Origin: Bacillota bacterium
GTDB lineage: Bacteria > Bacillota > Dethiobacteria > DTU022 > UBA8154
DNA: 53,605 nucleotides
Direction of reading: 5' to 3'
Assembly: GCA_012839215.1 (NCBI GenBank)
Contig: DUNV01000022.1
Coordinates: 1 to 53,605 of the forward strand
The translations under genes and the position numbers were made by a program. Within the stretch, counting starts at the first letter, position 1. Each line of letters begins with the position of its first letter. Below are positions 35,441 to 44,585 of this stretch, piece by piece. Below the pieces are notes generated by a model, which did no database searches, was not told the DNA's origin, and saw only the letters and a program-made list of their open reading frames with translations.

Positions 35441-36157
35441 TTGTTGGTCCTTGATGCACATGCACATTGCGGAATAACGTTACCCTTCCAGCGGCTCAAG
35501 CCGCTCTGGGAGGAGGGAGACATCAACGGCGGGGTGCTTTTTTCACCGGTGGAGGAAATTTATGATCGTTATGATCCAGATTTTACTGATACTGAGGACT
35601 ACAGTCTTTCACGGGAAAAGGTGCATACCTATCTGGAATCCCTAATTTCCAAGAAGATCTTTGTTTACTGGTTTGTTTGGAATGATTTTATGCTACCGGG
35701 GACCGGCTTTGAGGGGATAAAATGGCATCGCCATGCCGGTGAACCCCATTACGATTACCGATCTGAAAAGTGCCGGGTTTTTATTGAGCACGTTTGCCGG
35801 CAGCATTTACCGGTTGTTGTCGAGGAGGAATTTAATCTTACTTTGGAGCTTATAGAAAGGTTCAAAAAGAGGACTCCAGTGATTATTCCCCATTTCGGAG
35901 CCTTAAACGGGGGTTACATGCGCCTTAAGCTGGCAGATCTTTTTGAAAATCCGCTGATATATGTGGATACAGCCTTGGCGGATACAGCAGAAATTAAGGA
36001 TTTTGCAGCTGATTATGGTGTCGAGCGCATTTTATTTGGTAGCGATTTTCCTTTTGGTGAGCCTGCCTATGAAAAGTATAAAGTGGAAAGGATCTTTTAT
36101 GGGAAGGATCGCAAAAAGGTTCTTGCCGAAAATCTTTTGGACCTGCTGAAAAAGTAG
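35441..36157 (+). CDS. Amidohydrolase-related TIM-barrel protein
   Basis: 238 aa. The metal-binding pattern of the amidohydrolase-2 group is visible: DAHAHCG near residue 5 (HxH), IIPHFGALNGGY near 148 (His) and LFGSDFPFGEP near 200 (Asp). Substrate unknown; such proteins include decarboxylases and lactone hydrolases. TTG start with AAAGGAGG about 10 nt upstream. It follows the deacetylase gene by 142 nt. Confidence 0.8.
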   Translation: MLVLDAHAHCGITLPFQRLKPLWEEGDINGGVLFSPVEEIYDRYDPDFTDTEDYSLSREKVHTYLESLISKKIFVYWFVWNDFMLPGTGFEGIKWHRHAGEPHYDYRSEKCRVFIEHVCRQHLPVVVEEEFNLTLELIERFKKRTPVIIPHFGALNGGYMRLKLADLFENPLIYVDTALADTAEIKDFAADYGVERILFGSDFPFGEPAYEKYKVERIFYGKDRKKVLAENLLDLLKK

Positions 36158-36185
36158 GCCTAAATAGGACTGTTTTATTCTGTTT

Positions 36186-36212
36186 ACCGGGAAAATACTC
36201 AATTATCCCGGT
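36186..36212. other. Inverted repeat before the lipoprotein gene
   Basis: Perfect arms ACCGGGA / TCCCGGT with a 13-nt spacer, just after the amidohydrolase stop and before a TATACT -10-like box at 36222. It could be a terminator without a U-run or an operator. Confidence 0.4.
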
Positions 36213-36243
36213 ATGCTTGGGTATACTATAGTCGGTGATAACT

Positions 36244-37110
36244 GTGAAACTAAAAAGGGAATCTATTATCCTTCTCGTGCTTTTACTCCTGCTATGCGGG
36301 GTAGGCTGCGGTGGGGGGCAAAAATCTGGGGAGAAAACCCGGGAACAGGAAAAGGAGATGCCCAAGGCCTTTATGGAAATACACAGCGGCGCGCTGGCCA
36401 TCGTGCAGCAAGCCGATTTGCTACCCGCTGTAAACAGGCTCAAAGGGCAGGCCCAAACAAAGGACAGCGGGGCGGGCAAAGAGGGGGATAAGGGAGGCAC
36501 AAAGGTAGGCGATCTAACTTATGAGGATACCCTCCTGGGGGAGCTTTTAAAAGCGGAGGGCTTTGATACCGGGAACGAGGAGCTACCCAGCGATGCAGAG
36601 ATGATCTGGGACAATATCGGGAGAACCATCATGGGGCTTCACAGCCGCTGGAATGAGTTACAGCCGCAGATTATGAGGGAAAACATTCCCGCGGAGGATA
36701 TTAATACCTTTGAGGGGGAGCTAGACAGCCTAACGCTTTTTAGCAACGAACGAAACTATTTTGCTACCATGGATTCTGCCAACCGGCTGACTGGTAGTCT
36801 GGCTGGCTTAATGCCCCCTTTTGCTGATAAAAAGGTACTACCGGCTTATGAACTCAGCTTCCATTTAAGGAACATTGTCCTCAGGGCAGCAGCCGATGAT
36901 TATGCCAAAGCACAAGAAAGCCTCGATTACATCTTGCGAAGGGCCCCGGCACTGGAGGAATCCCTAGATAAAAAAAAGTTTAGGGCGCTTGAGTCCTCCC
37001 TTGGGGATCTGCAAAGGGTGGTGCAGAAGCAAAACCTAAATCTCATTATTCTCAACTCGGCTGTGGCCATGAAAAACATCGCCGGGGTTGAAAAAGAAGG
37101 TGCCGCCTAA
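36244..37110 (+). CDS. Uncharacterised lipoprotein
   Basis: 288 aa, not recognised. The signal peptide (ESIILLVLLLLLCGVGC) ends in a lipobox-like GVGC, so it should be lipid-anchored outside. A Lys/Glu/Gly-rich linker (about 25-90) follows, then an all-helical domain with EMIWDNIGRTIMGLHSRWNELQP and NLIILNSAVAMKNIAGVEKEG. GTG 36244 gives a normal signal peptide; GTG 36235 is an alternative. It is convergent with the GH18 gene. Confidence 0.75.
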   Translation: MKLKRESIILLVLLLLLCGVGCGGGQKSGEKTREQEKEMPKAFMEIHSGALAIVQQADLLPAVNRLKGQAQTKDSGAGKEGDKGGTKVGDLTYEDTLLGELLKAEGFDTGNEELPSDAEMIWDNIGRTIMGLHSRWNELQPQIMRENIPAEDINTFEGELDSLTLFSNERNYFATMDSANRLTGSLAGLMPPFADKKVLPAYELSFHLRNIVLRAAADDYAKAQESLDYILRRAPALEESLDKKKFRALESSLGDLQRVVQKQNLNLIILNSAVAMKNIAGVEKEGAA

Positions 37111-37166
37111 TCCAAGTAGCTTTCGAACCGTTGCTTTCTGCTATGTTGATATTTCCGGGAGCCCGG

Positions 37167-38426
37167 TTATCTTGCCTGGATCAAAGATCTTAGCATGCTC
37201 CAGGTTTCATTGGAAATGAGGCCCAGCCGCCAAAGGGCAATTCCGCCCAGCTTGTACCGTTTGGCTAATCCTACCTTGGGGATGATGCTTTTTTCTGTTT
37301 CATAGGGAATGGAGATACCAAGGATAATTTTTTCGGCCGGCACATCAACCATGGCCATTTCCACTGCCTCTAGAACAAGATTAATGGGTTCAGGCTTGGG
37401 TCCAAAATCATAGGCCATGATGATGATGCGATCTGCCGCCATGGCTAACTTTCCGTAATCATACCCCTTGTATTCACTGTTGGGGGGATGGACGGTGAGG
37501 GTGAGGCTTTTGCCCAATTTGCGCAGTTTCTCAGCGAGCATCGATACAAACAGGGTATATTTTTGCTGTACCGCCTCTAGCTCCTCTCCGCTTTGTGAAA
37601 GGCCTAACCCTTCGAAATCAAGATTAACTCCACCGTACAGCCCTGCTACCCCGATGGTTGCCTCGATGGCCCGGGTCATTGCATCCCCGCTGGACAGTAG
37701 GCAGGAAATGGTGTTGTCGGCGTCTGTGATATGAATAACCATTTCCGTTTGCAACGTATATTTTTTTGCAGCGGAAAGGATGTCTTCCCAGCCTTCCGGC
37801 CTTTTCCAGCCAGTTCTACTTTCTGTTAGCAAGTTTCCATCCTTGTCCAGACTGTACCAGCCCAGAGCAATTGTTCCCACAATATCCGTGTTGCCCCTTG
37901 TGGCATCTGGGTAAGGCAACCCAAAAAGGTTTGTCCAGCTGCTTGTCCGGCTATCCCCCAAAGCATAGAAACCGATCACCGCCATCTTCGTCGGGGGTGT
38001 GAAAATTTTTATCTCCCTAGAGAGTTCGATCCATTCAACCGCGCAACCAAAGGCGCTGCTAAAAAAGCGCAAGGGTACCAGGGTTCTTCCCGCAATAATC
38101 TGGGGGCCGACTTCCAGCTGGGTGGGTGCCTGATTCAGAAGAGCAGTCTCGCTGCCAATAACTAGTTCGACCTGTACACCTTCGCCCAGAGCGTTTATTG
38201 TTTGCGATCCACTGTCCCAGTTAACCTCAACGTTTAGTGCCTCGGCAATTGGCCGGAAAGGTACCAGTGTTCTACCATCCTGTATGATCGGTTCTACATC
38301 ATTAAAAGATACAGGGAGGTTATCGATAAAAACATCAATATTATCTCCTTGGGCATGGGCCGGCTGCACGGCAATATAAACGGCAAGGATGATGGCAAAT
38401 AAGGCTACGACAAAAATTTTTTTCAT
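37167..38426 (-). CDS. Exported GH18-family protein with copper-amine-oxidase-type stalk domain
   Basis: 419 aa. A signal peptide (about 1-25, AHA-Q cleavage) is followed by a CuAO N-terminal-like stalk domain with two motif copies (DGRTLVPFRPIAEALNVEVNW; AGRTLVPLRFFSSAFG) and a glycosyl hydrolase 18 barrel (about 145-419). The catalytic region is GGVNLDFEGL (DxxE-type acid) and the barrel strands are IIMAYDFGP and ILGISIPYE. Similar proteins act on spore or cell-wall peptidoglycan or chitin-like glycans. GGGGGG precedes the ATG. Confidence 0.87.
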   Translation of the reverse strand: MKKIFVVALFAIILAVYIAVQPAHAQGDNIDVFIDNLPVSFNDVEPIIQDGRTLVPFRPIAEALNVEVNWDSGSQTINALGEGVQVELVIGSETALLNQAPTQLEVGPQIIAGRTLVPLRFFSSAFGCAVEWIELSREIKIFTPPTKMAVIGFYALGDSRTSSWTNLFGLPYPDATRGNTDIVGTIALGWYSLDKDGNLLTESRTGWKRPEGWEDILSAAKKYTLQTEMVIHITDADNTISCLLSSGDAMTRAIEATIGVAGLYGGVNLDFEGLGLSQSGEELEAVQQKYTLFVSMLAEKLRKLGKSLTLTVHPPNSEYKGYDYGKLAMAADRIIIMAYDFGPKPEPINLVLEAVEMAMVDVPAEKIILGISIPYETEKSIIPKVGLAKRYKLGGIALWRLGLISNETWSMLRSLIQAR

Positions 38427-38524
38427 AACGCATGACCCCCCTGAATTTACCTATAATAAAACACAATTCGATGGGAGGTTTACCAAATCCTGCAAAGAAA
38501 GGGATAATGTAGACAAGCACATCA

Positions 38525-38551
38525 TTGGGACGGATCGGCCCCTGGTCCCAA
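38525..38551. other. Inverted repeat between MFS and GH18 genes
   Basis: Perfect TTGGGAC / GTCCCAA arms around a 13-nt GC-rich loop, downstream of the minus-strand MFS gene. No T-run follows. It could be a weak terminator or an operator for the GH18 gene. Confidence 0.35.
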
Positions 38552-38585
38552 GTGGGGCTTACAAGCAGATTCTATTGGCAAATCT

Positions 38586-39764
38586 TTATCGGGGAAAGGC
38601 TTTAGCCTGCCCGGTCAGGATCAACAGCAGGCGGTGAACGAGAAGCCCGGCCACAAAGATGGCCAGGGCGGCGATCAAAAAGATGCTTTTGTAGCCCCAG
38701 TTGATCAGCAGAAATTTATTGATTAGGACACCGCAGCCCCCGCCAACAAACATGTTAAAGGAGGCCAGCGACATGACTGTGCCCCTTTGCATGGGCAGTT
38801 GTTGCTGTGCAGTGAAGATGACTGTGGACTGAATGAGGACGAAGGCAAACCCGAATGCCAACAATATGGGAAGGGTGTAATAAATCCCCGGCCACTGCCC
38901 CAGCGGTGCCCAGGTGATCAGTCCTAAAATTCCGGCCAGGAGTGTCATGTTGCTGCCCAGCTTCAGCCTAATATCGCCGGCTTTCTGTCCGCCGGCATAA
39001 GCGGCGAGCCCGAAGGGCGTCATTATTAACCCCACGTAAAAGATATTCAGGCCGGTCATTTCCACCAGAAAATCACCCAAATAAGTAAAGCTGCCAAAGA
39101 CAGCAAAACCGACTAAAAACAGCAAAACTACCGTTTTTAACAGGAAGGGCTGCGAAAAAGCGTTGGCATAGGCCTGGCGCAGGCCCAGGGTTTTGGCTGT
39201 GCCCGGGGCAAATATGAGATACTTGAACATAAGTAGGGCAATAATCAGTTCGGCTACCCCATAGGCCAGGTAGACCAGCCGCCAGGAACCGATAAAGGAA
39301 AGGCCGCCTCCAATGGCCGTGGCTGCTGCGCCCCCCAAAAAATACATCCCCATGACGCTGCCGATGGCATTGAGCCTTTTTTTGGGTTCTTCAAAAAGAT
39401 CTCCCACATAGGACATGGTCACGGGGAGTATGGCCGCGGCAAGAATACCATTGATGGCCCGGATCGCCGCCAGGGAAATAATATTGAAGGCCAGCGCACC
39501 GAGACAGCTGAATACAGCGGTACCGAAGGCAGCTATGCTGATCACCCTGGCCTTGCCATATCTGTCTCCCAGGGGGCCAAAAAGCAGGGTAAAGAGCCCG
39601 AAGGGGAGCATATAGGCAGCTACCGATAGCGCTGCAGTCCCAATATCGATGCCAAAATCCCTGGCGATATCCACCAGCATGGGGGAGGCCGCATAATTGT
39701 CCCCCATGGCCCAAAATCCCATAAGACCTAGTAGTAAAACGACATGTTTTGTTCTTGGCTGCAA
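38586..39764 (-). CDS. MFS transporter
   Basis: 392 aa and about 12 helices. Motif A is LFGPLGDRYGKARV, and helix 4 contains RAINGILAAAILPVTMSYVGDLF. It resembles DHA1-type efflux carriers (Bcr/CflA-like); substrate unknown. TTG start preceded by GGGGGG. Divergent from the potassium-channel gene; the 254-nt gap holds that gene's promoter and AT-rich sequence. Confidence 0.88.
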   Translation of the reverse strand: MQPRTKHVVLLLGLMGFWAMGDNYAASPMLVDIARDFGIDIGTAALSVAAYMLPFGLFTLLFGPLGDRYGKARVISIAAFGTAVFSCLGALAFNIISLAAIRAINGILAAAILPVTMSYVGDLFEEPKKRLNAIGSVMGMYFLGGAAATAIGGGLSFIGSWRLVYLAYGVAELIIALLMFKYLIFAPGTAKTLGLRQAYANAFSQPFLLKTVVLLFLVGFAVFGSFTYLGDFLVEMTGLNIFYVGLIMTPFGLAAYAGGQKAGDIRLKLGSNMTLLAGILGLITWAPLGQWPGIYYTLPILLAFGFAFVLIQSTVIFTAQQQLPMQRGTVMSLASFNMFVGGGCGVLINKFLLINWGYKSIFLIAALAIFVAGLLVHRLLLILTGQAKAFPR

Positions 39765-39957
39765 GGAAAACCCCCCTAAAATAATGTTCCATGATGTAAT
39801 TGCTTTAACAGTTGCTCTTTACCATATAATATTATTATTAGCCACAGAGCTGTTTTTCCCTTCTCTTTTCCAAGGTAAAGGCATGGTATGAAAGTTGCTT
39901 ATTCAAGTTGCTCCTGGGGATTGCGAATTAATTGTCCACAATAAAAAGTTATGTCGG

Positions 39958-39985
39958 TTGCATTCTTTTCCGCTGGTGCTATAAT
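39958..39985 (+). promoter_or_regulatory. Promoter of the K+ channel gene
   Basis: TTGCAT, 16 nt, TATAAT, ending 33 nt before the GTG start. Confidence 0.7.
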
Positions 39986-40018
39986 CGTTTATAAGCTGGA
40001 AGGGGGGCTTTGGGGCCA

Positions 40019-41728
40019 GTGGAAGATCGGGACAGAGAAATAATCGGTTGGGAGGGGTCAACTGGCAGGCAGGTTAGGCGCAGGGCCCTTCTTTTCCCCG
40101 TTACTGATTACAGTCAAAGACTGCTTTTTCGCCTATTTGCATTTTTCCTTTTCATCATCATTGTTCTCATACCACTTACCAAGTATCTGATGTTTGTTTA
40201 TGAGGGCAGGAGGATTACTATCGGCCAGGCAGCTGTCTTCATTGTGCAGTCTATTACTACCACCGGTTATGGGGAACTGCTTCCCTTTAAATCCTACCCC
40301 ATGGTTATCCTTTCTATTTTTCTCATGGTTTCAGGTGTCTTTATGATTTTTATGATTGCCGGGACACTGATGGCAACACTCATTGAAAGCCGTATTGTTC
40401 CCCGGGCTCCATCGTATACAAAAATGGATGGACATATTATTTTTACCGGCTACAATGAAATGGTTGCCCGCACGATCCAGCTTGTCGAACGTTATCGTAT
40501 CCCCTATGTTGTTGCTGCCAGTGAACAACAGGAGGCCGTTGCATTGGTAGAAAAGGGATTACATTGTATTTGCGCCAACCCCAATTATGATGAAGGGTTG
40601 AAAAGGCTAAATGTTAACCAGGCCCGCCTGGTTATCGTTTGCGGTGATGACACGGAAAACATTAATGCTTCGCTGGCTGTATCGACTATGTGTCAAACCC
40701 CCGTCCTAGCCGTGATGGAAAATAATAAGAGGGCACAGCTGGCCTATGCGGCAGGGGCTGGGAAGGTCGTTGTCCTGGAGGAAACGCTTGGCCGGCAGCT
40801 CGTTGGCTGGATCTGCGCCACGGCCATTCCTACTGAGTTCCTAAAACTGATCGATATAGAGATATCCCCCCGGATTATGGAACAGCTCAAACCAAGCATC
40901 ATTCATATCGGTTCCCGCAGCAAATTTGGTAACCAGTCGATCGGTGAGGCCAAGATCCGTACAAAAACAGGGGCTACAATTGCAGCAATCTGGCACCCGG
41001 ATGGAACGGTAACCAGTCCTTCGGCAGATACAAAGATCAACGATTCAACCCTAATTGTGCTCGGCCTGCGGGATAATGTGGATCGATTGGTTTCCTATGT
41101 GGGTGGGGCGGGGCCGGGCAAGCGTGTTATTTTAGTTGGTGCCGGGCGGGTCGGGCAGGAAGCCGGGAAAGAACTCAATAGGGCAGGCATTTTCCCGATC
41201 ACCGTTGATAGGGTAAACAAGCCCCTTTATTTCCGTGGAGAACTGGTCGTCGGCGATGCTACGAAACCACATGTTTTGCAAAAGGCCCGCATTGAAAAGG
41301 CGGACACCCTTATCGTGACCCTGGACAATGACAGCCTTAATATTTTTACCGTATTGGCAGGTCTACATTTAAACCCCCAGCTTAACGTGGTATCCAGAGC
41401 GGTCCAGGCAGAGGCTGTTAATCGTCTGCGTCAGGCAGGGGCCAACCATGTGCTTACTGAATCGCTCCTCGGCTATCAACTCTTGCAGGTGGCCATGGTG
41501 GAAACCGGGGTCCTTCCTAAGCTTTCTGATTATGCCATTCGCCAGGTAGTGTGGCGACATGAACCTGTCAGGATCAGGACACTGGCAGAGAAACACGAAA
41601 GACGTTTTAAAATAATCTGTATATTCAAGGGAGACCGTGCCTTTGAACCGACAGCCGATTACCTGCTACAGAAAGACGACATTTTTGTTGTTCTGGGTTC
41701 ACCGGGGCATATTGAGCAGTTATTATAG
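40019..41728 (+). CDS. Potassium channel protein with two RCK (TrkA) modules
   Basis: 569 aa. Two helices (about 30-55, 95-120) flank a pore loop with the selectivity filter TTTGYGEL. Two Rossmann-like TrkA-N domains follow (HIIFTGYNEMVARTIQL; RVILVGAGRVGQEAGKEL), each with a TrkA-C domain. One polypeptide therefore carries a pair of nucleotide-sensing modules, as in GsuK/MthK-like channels. GTG 40019 is preferred; TTG 40010 sits too close to the RBS. Confidence 0.9.
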   Translation: MEDRDREIIGWEGSTGRQVRRRALLFPVTDYSQRLLFRLFAFFLFIIIVLIPLTKYLMFVYEGRRITIGQAAVFIVQSITTTGYGELLPFKSYPMVILSIFLMVSGVFMIFMIAGTLMATLIESRIVPRAPSYTKMDGHIIFTGYNEMVARTIQLVERYRIPYVVAASEQQEAVALVEKGLHCICANPNYDEGLKRLNVNQARLVIVCGDDTENINASLAVSTMCQTPVLAVMENNKRAQLAYAAGAGKVVVLEETLGRQLVGWICATAIPTEFLKLIDIEISPRIMEQLKPSIIHIGSRSKFGNQSIGEAKIRTKTGATIAAIWHPDGTVTSPSADTKINDSTLIVLGLRDNVDRLVSYVGGAGPGKRVILVGAGRVGQEAGKELNRAGIFPITVDRVNKPLYFRGELVVGDATKPHVLQKARIEKADTLIVTLDNDSLNIFTVLAGLHLNPQLNVVSRAVQAEAVNRLRQAGANHVLTESLLGYQLLQVAMVETGVLPKLSDYAIRQVVWRHEPVRIRTLAEKHERRFKIICIFKGDRAFEPTADYLLQKDDIFVVLGSPGHIEQLL

Positions 41729-41747
41729 GTATTTTTTATGATATAAT
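41720..41747 (+). promoter_or_regulatory. Possible promoter of the coiled-coil gene
   Basis: TTATTA, 16 nt, TATAAT, overlapping the end of the channel gene and about 105 nt upstream of the TTG start. Confidence 0.5.
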
Positions 41748-41851
41748 AGGAACAGGCAACAAGATGTCTTCGGGGGGAATATTTTCACTGCTGCGGATTG
41801 CGGCGCATGCGGCCCCAAATTTTTAAATCTGGGGGAAGGAGGTAGAACCTG

Positions 41852-42565
41852 TTGGCAAAGGATCTAAAAGAAAAAGTAGAGACGCTGGAGGACACTCTGC
41901 AGGCTTTTATCCGGCATACAGATAGAAGTTTTACCAAAGTTAACAACGCTGTTATTGATTTACATAATGAGATGCAGGACTTCAAGGATGAGATGCAGGA
42001 CTTCAAGGATGAGATGCAGGACTTCAAGGATGAGATGCGGGACTTCAAGGATGAGATGAAGGGTTTCAAGGATGAGATGAAGGGTTTCAAGGATGAGATG
42101 CAGGGTTTCAAGGGTGAAATGGCTCGGAAGTGGGGGGAGCTTGCCAACCGGTTGGGTACCCTCGCCGAGGATATCGTTGCCCCGAATCTGGTCCCTGTGG
42201 CCCAAAAATATTTTGGTTGCCAGGGTGAGCCTTTCGATTTCATGTTGCGGCGGACGAGGACACATAGCAAAGAATCAGGACGCAGCCGTGAATTTGATGC
42301 GATTGCCATTTTTGAGGATACTGTTATTCTTAGTGAAACAAAAGCAACTCCACGTTCAGAATATTTGCAGGACTTTTCCCTTGTTATCAAGGACTTTTTT
42401 GATTATTTCCCGGAATTGGCCGACAAAAAACTAATTCCCATATTTGCCTCTCTAAATATGGGAGATAACATTATTAAACAGGCCACAAAAAACAGGATTT
42501 TTGTGATGGCACTGAAGGGTGATACCATGGAAATCCTTAACTATGACGATATTCAGAAAAAATAA
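41852..42565 (+). CDS. Coiled-coil protein with PD-(D/E)XK nuclease-like C-terminal domain
   Basis: 237 aa. Residues about 5-90 form a coiled coil with seven near-identical heptads (MQDFKDE) encoded by a 21-bp tandem repeat. The C-terminal part (about 105-230) contains REFDAIAIFEDTVILSETKATPR, a D...ExK arrangement like PD-(D/E)XK nucleases (DUF3782-like proteins). The function is unknown; family members often carry repeat-number variation. TTG start with GGAGG about 9 nt upstream. Confidence 0.75.
   Translation: MAKDLKEKVETLEDTLQAFIRHTDRSFTKVNNAVIDLHNEMQDFKDEMQDFKDEMQDFKDEMRDFKDEMKGFKDEMKGFKDEMQGFKGEMARKWGELANRLGTLAEDIVAPNLVPVAQKYFGCQGEPFDFMLRRTRTHSKESGRSREFDAIAIFEDTVILSETKATPRSEYLQDFSLVIKDFFDYFPELADKKLIPIFASLNMGDNIIKQATKNRIFVMALKGDTMEILNYDDIQKK
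41972..42118 (+). repeat. 21-bp coding tandem repeat (seven units)
   Basis: Units of ATGCAGGACTTCAAGGATGA plus one base, starting at 41972, 41993, 42014, 42035, 42056, 42077 and 42098. The first three are identical. Later ones change CAG to CGG or AAG and GAC to GGT. Length is a multiple of 3 and 7, so unit gain or loss preserves the frame and the heptad phase. Confidence 0.95.
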
Positions 42566-42614
42566 TTTATTTGGCGGTGATCATAGAATAACTATATTTT
42601 CAGTTCATTACTCG

Positions 42615-42643
42615 TTGACAAAGCAATCTGCCTGTGGTATGAT
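42615..42643 (+). promoter_or_regulatory. Promoter of the T-box/trpB2 transcript
   Basis: Perfect TTGACA, 17 nt, TATGAT. Confidence 0.8.
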
Positions 42644-42671
42644 TCCCCTAATTGAACATTTCAGGATATCT

Positions 42672-42998
42672 AAAGCTAATGAAAGGAAATAGTAGGCTGG
42701 AAAGAAGGATTCAGAGAGCTGGGCGGGGGCAAAAAAGCCTGATGCTGTGAGCCCGGCATCCAGATCACCAGTTGAATGGCTCCTAGAAGCGTCTGGCTGA
42801 AACTTTGTTTGGGAAAGTAGGCCAGAACGGGATTCCGCCGTTAAAAGGAACGGGTATCGGAAAGCTTGGAAGGCTTTTAGGCGAGCAGGAAAAGCAATCC
42901 CGTACTTTGTCTAAAAGAGGCCCCCCTTTTTTTAGGGGAGCAAATTTGGGTGGCACCACGAGAAAACCCTCGTCCCTGGACGAGGATTTTTATTTTTT
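42672..42998 (+). promoter_or_regulatory. Tryptophan T-box riboswitch with terminator
   Basis: The T-box leader includes the AGTA S-turn (42691), the AGAGAGCTGG distal element, specifier context GAATGGCTC with TGG (Trp) at 42777-42779, and the T-box sequence TTTGGGTGGCACCACG (42945-42960). A terminator CCTCGTCC-CT-GGACGAGG (42968-42985) with T-runs follows. Uncharged tRNA-Trp should stabilise the antiterminator and allow trpB2 expression. Confidence 0.92.
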
Positions 42999-43040
42999 GG
43001 AAACAAATCAACAAAAACCAGCAAGAAGGAGGCTAAAACA

Positions 43041-44420
43041 ATGGCAATGAAAAAAATATTTTTAACAGAAGAGGAGATGCCTAGAAAGTGGTATAATATC
43101 CAGGCGGATATGCCCACACCTATGCAGCCTCCGCTGCATCCCCAAACGCAAAAGCCCATCGGGCCGGAGGACCTGTCTGCCATTTTTCCCATGAACCTGA
43201 TCGAGCAGGAGGTCAGCACCGAGCGCTGGATCGATATCCCGGAAGAGGTTTTGGAAAAATATTTTATCTGGAGGCCATCCCCATTACAAAGGGCGGACGC
43301 CCTGGAAAAATATCTAGACACCCCGGCCAAAATATATTTTAAAAACGAATCTGTCAGTCCGGCCGGAAGTCATAAACCAAACACGGCTATTCCCCAAGTT
43401 TACTATAACAAGGTATCCGGCATCAAAAGGCTGACTACGGAAACAGGTGCCGGCCAGTGGGGTTGTGCCCTAAGTCTGGCCTGCACATTATTTGGCCTGG
43501 AATGCAAAATATACATGGTCCGCTCTAGTTATGATCAGAAACCTTATCGCCAGTTGATGATGAAAACATGGGGCGGGAACTGTGTGCCCTCCCCCAGTCC
43601 GGATACGGCTTTTGGCCGCAAAATGCTGGAAGATGATCCTGGTTGCACAGGAAGCCTGGGGATTGCCATCAGCGAGGCGGTCGAGGATGCCATCAGCTCG
43701 CCAAATACCCGTTATTCGCTGGGAAGCGTTCTTAACCATGTTATGACGCATCAATCGATTATCGGCCTAGAGGCACAAAAACAGATGGAAAAGGTTAACG
43801 AATATCCTGATGTGGTTATCGGCTGTGTGGGGGGCGGTAGCAATTTTGCCGGGCTATCTTTTCCCTATGTCAGGGATAAAATTTTTGGCAAGGAAATGCG
43901 TATCGTGGCTGTTGAACCCACTGCCTGCCCGACCATAACAAGGGGGCCCTTTGCTTATGATTATGGGGATACGGCAGCGATGACCCCGCTGCTGCCCATG
44001 TTTACCTTGGGGCATGGATTTATTCCCGAGCCTATCCATGCGGGAGGGCTGCGTTACCATGGTGTCTCCCCACTGATGAGCCAATTGGTTCTTGACGGAC
44101 TCATCGAATCAGAATCCTGTAACCAATTGCAGGCCTATGAGGCCGGGTTGATTTTTGCCCGGACAGAGGGTCTCGTCTGTGCCCCGGAAACTAACCATGC
44201 TATTGCTGCCGTAATTGAAGAGGCTAAAAAAGCCAGGGAAGAAGGTAAAGCCAAGACCATTCTTTTCAATTTAAGTGGCCATGGGCTGATGGATCTGACC
44301 GGCTATGACTCTTTTCTTGAAGGGAAGCTTACCGATTATTCCCTCCCTGAATCCGAACTTGAAAAGTCTCTTGAGGCATTGAAAGCTTTTCCCAAGCCTG
44401 ATATCCTACCCAGAAAGTAG
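43041..44420 (+). CDS. trpB: TrpB2-type tryptophan synthase beta chain
   Basis: 459-aa PLP enzyme of the long TrpB2 family, with the N-terminal extension ([18 protein letters not shown]) absent from TrpB1. The PLP lysine is in AGSHKPNTA near residue 112. The phosphate-binding glycine loop is [10 protein letters not shown]. The C-terminal Ser-type loop is [12 protein letters not shown]. It joins indole and serine (or phosphoserine) to give tryptophan. No trpA is adjacent. The Trp T-box upstream confirms a role in Trp supply. RBS AAGGAGG. Confidence 0.94.
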   Translation: MAMKKIFLTEEEMPRKWYNIQADMPTPMQPPLHPQTQKPIGPEDLSAIFPMNLIEQEVSTERWIDIPEEVLEKYFIWRPSPLQRADALEKYLDTPAKIYFKNESVSPAGSHKPNTAIPQVYYNKVSGIKRLTTETGAGQWGCALSLACTLFGLECKIYMVRSSYDQKPYRQLMMKTWGGNCVPSPSPDTAFGRKMLEDDPGCTGSLGIAISEAVEDAISSPNTRYSLGSVLNHVMTHQSIIGLEAQKQMEKVNEYPDVVIGCVGGGSNFAGLSFPYVRDKIFGKEMRIVAVEPTACPTITRGPFAYDYGDTAAMTPLLPMFTLGHGFIPEPIHAGGLRYHGVSPLMSQLVLDGLIESESCNQLQAYEAGLIFARTEGLVCAPETNHAIAAVIEEAKKAREEGKAKTILFNLSGHGLMDLTGYDSFLEGKLTDYSLPESELEKSLEALKAFPKPDILPRK

Positions 44421-44465
44421 GATTCTTCCCCATAAAATCACTATGCCCGCTTAAAAGATGATACC

Positions 44466-44516
44466 AGGCTGCCGGCCGACCAAATTATAGGGATCTGGCC
44501 GGCAGCCTATTATTTT
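44466..44516 (+). terminator. Terminator after trpB2
   Basis: Perfect 12-bp arms AGGCTGCCGGCC / GGCCGGCAGCCT with a 19-nt loop, followed by ATTATTTT. Confidence 0.85.
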
Positions 44517-44534
44517 GTGGGTCTTTTTAAACGG

Positions 44535-44563
44535 TTGTTTTCCAGGTGTGCTATTGTTATAAT
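44535..44563 (+). promoter_or_regulatory. Promoter of hisG
   Basis: TTGTTT, 17 nt, TATAAT, 22 nt before the ATG. Confidence 0.7.
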
Positions 44564-44585
44564 GTGGACTAGAGGTGACGGAAAG

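Noticed and set aside
41972-42118. CRISPR-like array of short direct repeats
   Set aside because: The 21-bp units abut without spacers and encode coiled-coil heptads in frame.
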